In this document: piece by piece, positions 1-4,952 of the stretch | Numbering within the stretch: position 1 is the first letter of the stretch | How the letters are laid out: every line of letters starts with the position of its first letter | Source: an uncultured Flavobacteriales bacterium | GTDB lineage: Bacteria; Bacteroidota; Bacteroidia; Flavobacteriales; Vicingaceae | Length of the DNA stretch: 6,502 bases | Assembly (NCBI GenBank): GCA_946886085.1 | Contig: CAMPHX010000076.1 | Span: 1-6,502, forward strand | Reading direction: 5' to 3' | The notes under the pieces: generated by a model | The model's input: only the letters and a program-made list of their open reading frames with translations | What the model was told of the DNA's origin: nothing | The model's database searches: none | Program-made: the position numbers and the translations under genes

Positions 1-60
1 GCTGGTTAGAGCATCGGTTTGTGGTACCGAGGGTCGTGGGTTCGAGCCCCATCTTCCACC
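1..60 (+). tRNA. tRNA-His (anticodon GTG), 5' end outside window
   Basis: This is the 3' part of a histidine tRNA; the window opens inside the D-loop. Seen in the sequence: D-stem 3' strand GAGC (9-12), anticodon stem TCGGT/ACCGA (14-18/26-30), loop with anticodon GTG at 21-23, variable loop GGGTC (31-35), T-stem GTGGG/CCCAT (36-40/48-52, one G-T pair) and T-loop TTCGAGC (41-47). The acceptor 3' strand is CTTCCAC (53-59), followed by discriminator C at 60, the base expected for tRNA-His, which pairs with G-1. The next bases are CAT, so CCA is not encoded and would be added after transcription. The acceptor 5' strand cannot be checked. Confidence 0.96.
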
Positions 61-92
61 CATTTTAAAGCTGCTTTTCGAGCAGCTTTTTT
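29..92 (+). repeat. Direct repeat, left copy (tRNA-His 3' half plus terminator)
   Basis: Bases 29-41 recur at 335-347, and bases 41-92 recur without mismatch at 432-483 (52 of 52). The repeat runs from the 3' side of the anticodon stem through the T-arm, acceptor strand and terminator. It flanks the GIY-YIG ORF, as the target copies of a cassette inserted at a tRNA 3' end would. Confidence 0.9.
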
Positions 93-93
93 T
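67..93 (+). terminator. Intrinsic terminator of tRNA-His
   Basis: A 9-bp perfect stem AAAGCTGCT/AGCAGCTTT (67-75/81-89) closes a TTTCG loop and runs into seven T's (87-93). It starts seven bases after the tRNA discriminator base. An identical hairpin recurs at 458-480. Confidence 0.92.
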
Positions 94-98
94 GTTTT

Positions 99-359
99 AT
101 GAGTTATTATGTTTACATATTATATTCAAAAGTTTTAGACAAATATTACATTGGTCAAACTAATGATGTAGGTAAAAGATTAGAGAGACATAATAAAGGA
201 TATGAAAAATTTACTAGTCGGGGAATACCATGGGAATTGAAGGGTTTTAAGGAGTTTGAAACAAGAAAAGAAGCAATAAAGGAGGAGAAGCGAATAAAAA
301 AATTTAAAAGCAGGAAAAGAATTGAAGAATGGCTGAGGGTCGTGGGTGCCGAAAAATAG
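99..359 (+). CDS. GIY-YIG domain endonuclease, small single-domain type
   Basis: An 86-residue protein consisting of one GIY-YIG (URI-type) nuclease domain, similar in build to the small YhbQ/UPF0213-like proteins. Visible motifs: V5-Y6-I7 and Y17-I18-G19 (the GIY and YIG strands), R27 (catalytic arginine position), H31, the T39-S40-R41...P44-W45 segment, and E63 in the A-x3-E-x2-I-K helix (the metal-binding glutamate). The family cuts DNA with one divalent metal; the target here is unknown, and no separate DNA-binding domain is present. The ATG lies five bases after the tRNA terminator T-run, leaving no room for a normal promoter or leader, so expression would need terminator read-through or a near-leaderless start. 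The last codons, from about R80 to G83, are read from a copy of tRNA-His sequence. The ORF then ends A-E-K-stop inside an inserted hairpin. All catalytic positions are kept, so it may be active. Confidence 0.9.
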   Translation: MSYYVYILYSKVLDKYYIGQTNDVGKRLERHNKGYEKFTSRGIPWELKGFKEFETRKEAIKEEKRIKKFKSRKRIEEWLRVVGAEK

Positions 360-451
360 AAATTTATAATTTCTAAATTTTTCGAGCATCCTCGTAACAA
401 AAAGAAATTGAAAATTTCTGTTGTTACGGGATTCGAGCCCCATCTTCCACC
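335..451 (+). pseudogene. Interrupted copy of the tRNA-His 3' half
   Basis: Bases 335-347 repeat tRNA-His bases 29-41 (end of anticodon stem, variable loop, T-stem 5' strand, first T-loop base). Bases 432-451 repeat tRNA-His 41-60 (T-loop, T-stem 3' strand, acceptor strand, discriminator). Between them lie 84 bases absent from the tRNA. With no 5' half and a broken T-loop this cannot make a tRNA. Without the insertion the nuclease frame would read on through the copy as VVGSSPIFHPF and stop at a TAA equivalent to 457-459. Confidence 0.85.
348..431 (+). repeat. Hairpin-forming insertion in the tRNA copy's T-loop
   Basis: An 84-base AT-rich segment breaks the tRNA-His copy after the base equivalent to tRNA position 54. 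Hairpin 1 has core AGAAATT/AATTTCT (358-364/368-374, loop TAT). It can extend outward through GAAAAA/TTTTTC and further pairs with small bulges to about 344/391. Hairpin 2 has outer stem 391-400 with 421-430 (10 bp, one G-T pair) and inner stem AGAAATT/AATTTCT (403-409/413-419, loop GAA). Both hairpins share the same 7-bp core stem. The two extended stems meet at base 391, which can serve either. This may be a miniature palindromic element or the structured tail of the cassette; no coding content was recognised. Confidence 0.7.
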
Positions 452-457
452 CATTTT

Positions 458-483
458 AAAGCTGCTTTTCGAGCAGCTTTTTT
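458..483 (+). terminator. Second copy of the tRNA-His terminator, abutting the phosphodiesterase stop codon
   Basis: Stem AAAGCTGCT/AGCAGCTTT (458-466/472-480) with a T-run at 478-483, identical to the hairpin at 67-93. The T-run overlaps the TAA stop of the minus-strand phosphodiesterase (482-484). On the minus strand the hairpin is followed only by TTTAAAA, so it would be a weak terminator for that gene. It is nevertheless the only hairpin seen between that gene and the pseudo-tRNA. Confidence 0.8.
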
Positions 484-1240
484 ATTTCCTATACTTCATT
501 AATAAATTAGGGTAATCTGAAATAATACCATCAACATCTCTTTCTATAAGTTTTTGAATGGTAGCTTCGTTGTTTACTGTCCAAACGTGTAGTTCCTTAC
601 CAAAATCGTGTACTTTTTCTATAATGGCTTTGGTAGCATAATCGTGTTTCACAATTACTTCATCTACAAAAGCGTACTTTTTTAATGGTCTAATATTCAA
701 TCCTTTATCAAAAGAGAGTGGGAGGTGAGCATGTTTTCCAACGAATAATTTACCTAACCTAATGCTCTTATCTAATTTATTAATCCTGAAAAGAGCTCTG
801 TCATTAAAAGAAATTATTTTACACCAATCTTTAGCATTTTTATTTTTAATGATGTTGATAATGTGTCTTTCAATATTAGGATAATACATGTAACTGTATT
901 TGGTTTCAATAAGCAACTCTACCTTTCCATCTATTAAATCAATAACTTGTTCTAAAGTAGGTACTTTTTCATTGATATAAAATTTATTGAATTTGTATCC
1001 AGCACTAAATTGAAGAATTTCATCGTAGGTAAGATTTTTTACAAAACCATGACCTGTTGTAGTTCTTCTAAGTGTTCTATCGTGCAGTACAATAATTTTA
1101 TTGTCTTTAGTTTGTTGAACATCAATTTCTATTCTATCAACCCCTAGTTCTATTGCTAATTGAATAGAAGCCAATGTGTTTTCAGGAGCTAATCCTGCTG
1201 CACCTCTATGACCGGTAATAATGATTTTTTTGTTTTCCAA
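482..1240 (-). CDS. Glycerophosphodiester phosphodiesterase family protein (GDPD)
   Basis: A 252-residue cytoplasmic-type GDPD (no signal peptide), close to the usual size of single-domain bacterial members. The family hydrolyses glycerophosphodiesters such as glycerophosphocholine or glycerophosphoethanolamine to sn-glycerol 3-phosphate and an alcohol, recycling phospholipid head groups. Visible motifs of the TIM-barrel active site: H11-R12-G13, P19-E20-N21-T22, metal-binding E38-x-D40, H53-D54, E112-x-K114, and the C-terminal V219-W220-T221-V222-N223 and D237-G238-I239-I240-S241-D242 segments. H11 and H53 are the acid-base pair of the family. The start appears to be TTG at 1240: no ATG precedes the catalytic HRG motif in frame. 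It begins 10 bases after the mqnE stop, so the two genes are very probably co-transcribed. Substrate preference cannot be read from the sequence. Confidence 0.93.
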   Translation of the reverse strand: MENKKIIITGHRGAAGLAPENTLASIQLAIELGVDRIEIDVQQTKDNKIIVLHDRTLRRTTTGHGFVKNLTYDEILQFSAGYKFNKFYINEKVPTLEQVIDLIDGKVELLIETKYSYMYYPNIERHIINIIKNKNAKDWCKIISFNDRALFRINKLDKSIRLGKLFVGKHAHLPLSFDKGLNIRPLKKYAFVDEVIVKHDYATKAIIEKVHDFGKELHVWTVNNEATIQKLIERDVDGIISDYPNLLMKYRK

Positions 1241-1250
1241 AATAAATGGC

Positions 1251-2405
1251 TTAAGCTAAAATAGGTTCTGAATAATCATTCAGTTCGTTGTATACACTAT
1301 CTCTTTCAATAGGTTTTCTGCCAACTTCTTTAATAAGATGAATCATTTGTTCGGACGTCATGGTAGGTTTTTGTTCTTCGGCACCAGCCATGGTATATAT
1401 TTTTGTAGAATCATCAACTGTTCCATCAATATCATTTACTCCAAAAGAAAGTAATAGTTGGGTAGTTTTTCTTCCTATCATTGGCCAATAAGCCTTTAAG
1501 TGATTGAAATTGTCAAGGAAAATTCTGCCCATAGCATAAACTTTTAAATCTTCTATGATACTTACTTCTTCAATATCAGACATCTGATTATTTTTATTTC
1601 TGAATTTTAATGGAATAAAAGCATTAAAACCTCCTGTTTTATCTTGAAGGTTTCTTAGTCTGTTCATGTGGTCGATAAGGTGTTCGTATTTTTCTAAATG
1701 TCCGTAGAGCATAGTTGCATTAGAAGGCATACCAACTCTATGAGCAGCTTCGTGCATTTGTAACCATTGTTCTGAGGTACATTTATCTTTACAGATTTGA
1801 GCTCTTATTCCTTCATCAAAAATCTCTGCTCCACCACCTGGTAAAGAACCTTGTCCGGCATTTTTTAATATTTTCAAACCTTCTTCATAGCTCACTTTTG
1901 CTTTTTTACACATATAGTCTAACTCAACAGCAGTAAAGGCTTTAACATGAATATCTGGTCGAATTTGTTTAATATTTTCAATTAAGTTTTTGAAGTAAGC
2001 TAATCCCATTTTTGGGTGTACACCTCCAACAATATGTACTTCGGTAATGTCTTTACCGTCATAATTTTTAATTGCGTTATAAATATCTTCTTCAGAAAGT
2101 TCCCAAGCATCATATTCATCTTTTTCTCTTAAAAAACGAGAGTAAGAGCAGAATTTACAATCGAATACACAAATATTAGTGGGCTCTATATGGAAGTTTT
2201 TATTGAAGTAGGTTTTATTTCCGTGTTTTTTTTCTCTTATGTAGTTAGCAAGCGTTCCTAAATGGCTAAGTTCAGCGTTGTAGAATAAGTATGTTCCTTC
2301 TTCTGGTGTAATTCTTTCTTCGTTTAATACCTTATTGTAAATGCTTTTAAGCTGATTATCTGTAACAGTTGTGTTAAACAATGTTTTAATGGTAGTGTTG
2401 TCCAT
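1251..2405 (-). CDS. mqnE: Aminofutalosine synthase MqnE (radical SAM)
   Basis: A radical SAM enzyme of the MqnE/MqnC/CofH family, best matching MqnE. MqnE joins 3-(1-carboxyvinyloxy)benzoate to S-adenosylmethionine to give aminofutalosine in the futalosine route to menaquinone. Residue numbers are from the ATG at 2405 (384 residues). The 4Fe-4S cluster motif is C79-x3-C83-x2-C86 within an H-I-E-P-T-N-I-C context. G-G-V-H-P at about 127-131, PGGGAEIF at 189-196 and SNATMLYGH at 228-236 are typical of MqnE rather than MqnC. A longer reading from TTG at 2426 adds seven residues, but that codon lies inside a TAnnTTTG promoter element (2424-2431), so ATG 2405 is preferred. First gene of an operon with the phosphodiesterase. 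The other mqn genes are not in the window. Confidence 0.92.
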   Translation of the reverse strand: MDNTTIKTLFNTTVTDNQLKSIYNKVLNEERITPEEGTYLFYNAELSHLGTLANYIREKKHGNKTYFNKNFHIEPTNICVFDCKFCSYSRFLREKDEYDAWELSEEDIYNAIKNYDGKDITEVHIVGGVHPKMGLAYFKNLIENIKQIRPDIHVKAFTAVELDYMCKKAKVSYEEGLKILKNAGQGSLPGGGAEIFDEGIRAQICKDKCTSEQWLQMHEAAHRVGMPSNATMLYGHLEKYEHLIDHMNRLRNLQDKTGGFNAFIPLKFRNKNNQMSDIEEVSIIEDLKVYAMGRIFLDNFNHLKAYWPMIGRKTTQLLLSFGVNDIDGTVDDSTKIYTMAGAEEQKPTMTSEQMIHLIKEVGRKPIERDSVYNELNDYSEPILA

Positions 2406-2423
2406 ATATGGTGAAATTTTTAA

Positions 2424-2431
2424 CAAAGGTA
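2424..2431 (-). promoter_or_regulatory. -7 promoter element of the mqnE-GDPD operon
   Basis: On the minus strand this reads TACCTTTG, an exact match to the Bacteroidota sigma-ABfr -7 consensus TAnnTTTG. Transcription would start about 5-7 bases downstream, leaving a leader of roughly a dozen bases before the ATG at 2405. No convincing -33 TTG was found at normal spacing; the nearest TTTG lies in the upstream terminator hairpin, about 24 bases away. Confidence 0.7.
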
Positions 2432-2441
2432 AGCATAAGAT

Positions 2442-2471
2442 AAAAAAAAGAGCCTCAAAAAAATGAGGCTC
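2442..2471 (-). terminator. Intrinsic terminator of the M43 metalloprotease gene
   Basis: On the minus strand a perfect 8-bp stem GAGCCTCA/TGAGGCTC (2471-2464/2457-2450) with a six-base T loop is followed directly by eight T's (2449-2442). It sits about 30 bases past the protease stop codon and just upstream of the mqnE promoter, so it separates the two transcription units. On the plus strand there is no T-run after the hairpin. Confidence 0.93.
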
Positions 2472-2500
2472 CGTAAAAAAATTTAATAATAATTAACTCA

Positions 2501-4708
2501 CTACTTAGCAATCAATACTTTTTTAGTGGTAATGTTATTATCGGTTTTAATATTTACAAAATAAATACCATTAGGTTGATTATCTATGTTGATAGTAAAT
2601 AATTGAGTGTTTAGTGGATTGCCACTTGTGTAAACTAATTTTCCAACAAGGTTATAAATCTCAATAGTAGCTTCTTTTTTCTCAGTAAGCGCAACATTTA
2701 AAGTTCCATTTGAAGGATTTGGGAAAACTAAAATTTCATCAATATCACCTAAGATTTCTTTTTCGCCAGTTGTTGCACTATTACATATTACAGGAATAAT
2801 AGCTCCACCATGAGTTATACTGTAAGTAGATAAATCAACCCATCCTCCAACTTCCTTTGCCCACACAGTATTTGTACTTGTAGGAGCGGCCATTAAAGCA
2901 ACGGTATCACCATTTATTAATGTTGTATGATCATGGCCTACAAAGAAATTACCATTTAATGAAGGTGGAGTAGGAAGTGTCCACAATGTAGGTGTTCCAC
3001 CGTTTCCTAACTGAGAAATTTGAACAGTTTGTTGAGCCAAAACACTACCTGGAGCACCAGCATTGACTCCCCAAACTTTTAGGTTAACATTACCAGTTCC
3101 TGAAGTACTAAAATAGTAAATAACATCTGTTAAGAAAGTTCCTGAACCAGTATAAGGCACTTTATCCGCCCATCCATTGTCATTATAACAATTCTGACCT
3201 AAAATATAACCTGACGGAAGTGATCCGTTGCAGTCTGGTCCCCAAACATAAGCTCCAGTTTGACCACCATGCTGTGCAAGATCCCAATTTGCAGCAGTAG
3301 AATCACAAACTTGACTACCTGCCGCTAAAACAGTAATGTAACCATTTTTAGTTTCAGTATCATTACTAGTTCCATCTCCAACAGTTAATGAAACGGTGTA
3401 AGTCCCTGCATTGTTATATGTAATAGTAGGAGGAGTAGCTGCTGTAGAAGTTGATGGAGTAACACCTCCTTGAGAAGTTACATCAAAATTCCAAGAGTTA
3501 GAAGTAATAGGGTTTGGTCCTGTAGAAGTATTGGTAAAAGTTACTGTTTGTCCAGCAGTAATGGTTGTATTGTTAGCTGTGAAATTAGCATTTAATGGAG
3601 CTACTCCACAAGCAGTAGATGTTAGTAAAGAACCTCTTCTTGGAGAGTTTTGTAATACTACATCCATTCTTGCTTTTTGACCTGCAGAAAACATATACAT
3701 ACAAGCATCTGGCACATAATCCATGTAATTCATAAACATTTCTCCTGTTGTATTTCCTGAACAAGCTCCAACATTATAAGGATGAGTTCTACAGTTATAG
3801 TTAGCTGTTTGTTGAGTAGGTGTATCATTACAGAAATCATTTCCACAAGTACCATCTCCCCAAATATGACGAAGACCTAACCAGTGACCAATTTCATGTG
3901 TTGCTGTTCTTCCTTTATTGTAAGGAGCACTAACAGCACCTGTCGTTCCGAAAGCATTATAAAGAATAACTACTCCATCTGTATTAGCAGCACCACCATT
4001 GGATGGCATACCTCCTAAACCTGAAGAAGAGGGAAACTGAGCATATCCTAAAACACCACCTTGAATATTAGCCACCCAGATGTTGAAATACTTAGTAGGA
4101 TCCCATGATGTTTGTGGTTTCCATGTACCATCTATTTGACTTGTAGTTAGTGATGTAGTTCCTACATTAACTCTATTAACACCATTTGTTGGTTGGTTGT
4201 TAGGATCAATTTGAGCCAAACAAAATTCTATATCACAGTTACCAATAACCGATTGAAAAGTAGAAGGAACATTAGAGATATCTGTATTTGATGCAGAAAA
4301 ATCTTGATTCAATGCAGTTATTTGAGACTGAATTTGAGTCATACTGATGTTTTGTGTTGAGTTTCCATACAAAACATGTACTACCACAGGAATTACTCTT
4401 GATGCCTTATTGTTAGCATTATCTTTAACATAGGTTTTTAATTTTTCTTCCATCCAAGTTTCAAAATCTTCCACGGATTCCATTTGTGGATTGGCTTGTT
4501 GGTGTATTTGATGCATTTCATCAGAAAAACATCTAATATGTCCACTTGGGGTTTTTGTAGCGTCTTGAATTAACTGTTGAGTTAAGTTATCATCTAACGA
4601 AATGTTAGCTTTTGTCTTGGTTGTTTCAATTTTGTTACCACTAATTTGACCATTTAGAAAAACAGTAAATAGTATTGAAAATAAGCTTAATAATGTAAAT
4701 TTTTTCAT
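2501..4708 (-). CDS. Secreted M43-family zinc metalloprotease with PKD and T9SS sorting domains
   Basis: A 735-residue secreted protease. Residues 1-20 form a signal peptide (K2-K3, then a hydrophobic stretch ending near N-G-Q). A propeptide-like segment follows to about residue 100. The catalytic domain (about 105-368) carries the metzincin zinc motif H271-E-I-G-H275-x2-G278-x2-H281, E272 as general base, and a Met-turn at N327-Y328-M329-D330. The D-T-P and N-Y-M-D-Y context and many cysteines fit the pappalysin/cytophagalysin (M43) family. A PKD-like beta domain spans about 372-460, with W-N-F-D and Y-N-N-A-G-T-Y-T-V-S-L-T-V. An unassigned beta-rich domain with several cysteines lies at about 466-645. 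Residues about 655-735 form a type A T9SS sorting domain, opening with P-N-P and ending in K-K-V-L-I-A-K. Such proteins cross the outer membrane by T9SS and are released or surface-anchored. Monocistronic, with its own promoter and terminator. Substrate unknown. Confidence 0.95.
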   Translation of the reverse strand: MKKFTLLSLFSILFTVFLNGQISGNKIETTKTKANISLDDNLTQQLIQDATKTPSGHIRCFSDEMHQIHQQANPQMESVEDFETWMEEKLKTYVKDNANNKASRVIPVVVHVLYGNSTQNISMTQIQSQITALNQDFSASNTDISNVPSTFQSVIGNCDIEFCLAQIDPNNQPTNGVNRVNVGTTSLTTSQIDGTWKPQTSWDPTKYFNIWVANIQGGVLGYAQFPSSSGLGGMPSNGGAANTDGVVILYNAFGTTGAVSAPYNKGRTATHEIGHWLGLRHIWGDGTCGNDFCNDTPTQQTANYNCRTHPYNVGACSGNTTGEMFMNYMDYVPDACMYMFSAGQKARMDVVLQNSPRRGSLLTSTACGVAPLNANFTANNTTITAGQTVTFTNTSTGPNPITSNSWNFDVTSQGGVTPSTSTAATPPTITYNNAGTYTVSLTVGDGTSNDTETKNGYITVLAAGSQVCDSTAANWDLAQHGGQTGAYVWGPDCNGSLPSGYILGQNCYNDNGWADKVPYTGSGTFLTDVIYYFSTSGTGNVNLKVWGVNAGAPGSVLAQQTVQISQLGNGGTPTLWTLPTPPSLNGNFFVGHDHTTLINGDTVALMAAPTSTNTVWAKEVGGWVDLSTYSITHGGAIIPVICNSATTGEKEILGDIDEILVFPNPSNGTLNVALTEKKEATIEIYNLVGKLVYTSGNPLNTQLFTINIDNQPNGIYFVNIKTDNNITTKKVLIAK

Positions 4709-4735
4709 GAAAGTTCTAGTTTAATTAATGCCTAC

Positions 4736-4743
4736 CAAATTTA
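4736..4743 (-). promoter_or_regulatory. -7 promoter element of the metalloprotease gene
   Basis: The minus strand reads TAAATTTG, an exact TAnnTTTG match, 27 bases upstream of the ATG. A TTG lies about 23 bases further upstream (minus-strand reading of 4767-4769) as a possible -33 element, at the long end of acceptable spacing. The predicted transcript would start near 4730 with a leader of about 20 bases. Confidence 0.75.
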
Positions 4744-4779
4744 CGGATATAATATTATTTAGAAAACAATAGTTTGCTC

Positions 4780-4952
4780 AATTATTAGATTCCTAAGATA
4801 AAAAAATAGTAAAGCAACCTTTCATGAAATTTTTTCGTCTTAGCTGTATTAAGGAGATAAATTTTTAAAAGTTAATTAGATAGGTAGTTAAATCATAAAA
4901 AATCTCCTCCCTTTGAATTAAAGTCCCTTAACTTATTTGAGGGACTTTTTTT
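4780..4952 (+). ncRNA. Candidate structured small RNA in the protease/oxidoreductase intergenic gap
   Basis: The gap 4709-4950 holds no convincing gene but has three successive stem-loops. SL1 pairs CTAAGA (4793-4798) with TCTTAG (4838-4843) and AAAAAAT (4801-4807) with ATTTTTT (4829-4835). SL2 pairs AGGAGAT (4852-4858) with ATCTCCT (4902-4908) and then TTTTT (4862-4866) with AAAAA (4897-4901). SL3 is a 12-bp terminator stem ending in seven T's on the plus strand. Two pairs (4799-4837 and 4929-4939) are G-U only when read as plus-strand RNA. Upstream, 4769-4776 (ATAGTTTG) only partly resembles a -7 box. Inference: a plus-strand RNA of about 170 nt starting near 4780. The 5' end is a guess and no known RNA family is recognised. 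Confidence 0.35.
4920..4952 (+). terminator. Strong plus-strand intrinsic terminator overlapping the oxidoreductase stop
   Basis: AAAGTCCCT (4920-4928) pairs with AGGGACTTT (4940-4948). The stem extends inward by a T-G and two A-T pairs (4929-4931/4937-4939) to close a CTTAT loop. Seven T's follow at 4946-4952. On the minus strand the hairpin is followed by TTTAATTC, so it is a poor terminator for the oxidoreductase gene, although it may stop transcription both ways. Its T-run overlaps that gene's TAA (4951-4953). Confidence 0.75.

Larger units (their letters stand above)
94..483 (+). mobile_element. Putative tRNA-His-associated GIY-YIG cassette
   Basis: Seen: between the terminator of the intact tRNA-His and the second copy of the tRNA 3' end lies only a GIY-YIG ORF, whose last codons are themselves tRNA-derived sequence. 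The two flanking copies are identical over 52 bp. Inference: a minimal endonuclease cassette entered the tRNA gene and rebuilt the tRNA 3' end, leaving a partial copy downstream. There is no integrase, transposase or other gene, so if it moves it would rely on the nuclease plus host repair, as homing endonuclease genes do. A local duplication that trapped a passing ORF is the alternative. The exact ends are uncertain, because either repeat copy could be the newcomer. Confidence 0.6.

Noticed and set aside
348..431. A CRISPR array or tandem repeat
   Set aside because: The repeated motif occurs as two inverted-repeat hairpins with different loops, not as evenly spaced direct repeats with spacers.
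335..453. A group I intron carrying a GIY-YIG gene within the tRNA
   Set aside because: The upstream tRNA-His is complete through its 3' end, the segment is far too short for a group I core, and the ORF lies between two tRNA ends rather than inside one tRNA.
155..454. Minus-strand open frames of 87-99 codons over the GIY-YIG region
   Set aside because: They lie antisense to a clearly recognisable nuclease gene and across the tRNA copy, have no recognisable motif, and arise from AT-rich sequence.
4824..4868. A 14-codon plus-strand frame beginning MKFFRL
   Set aside because: Too short to support without conservation, and it overlaps the stem-loop structure of the candidate small RNA.
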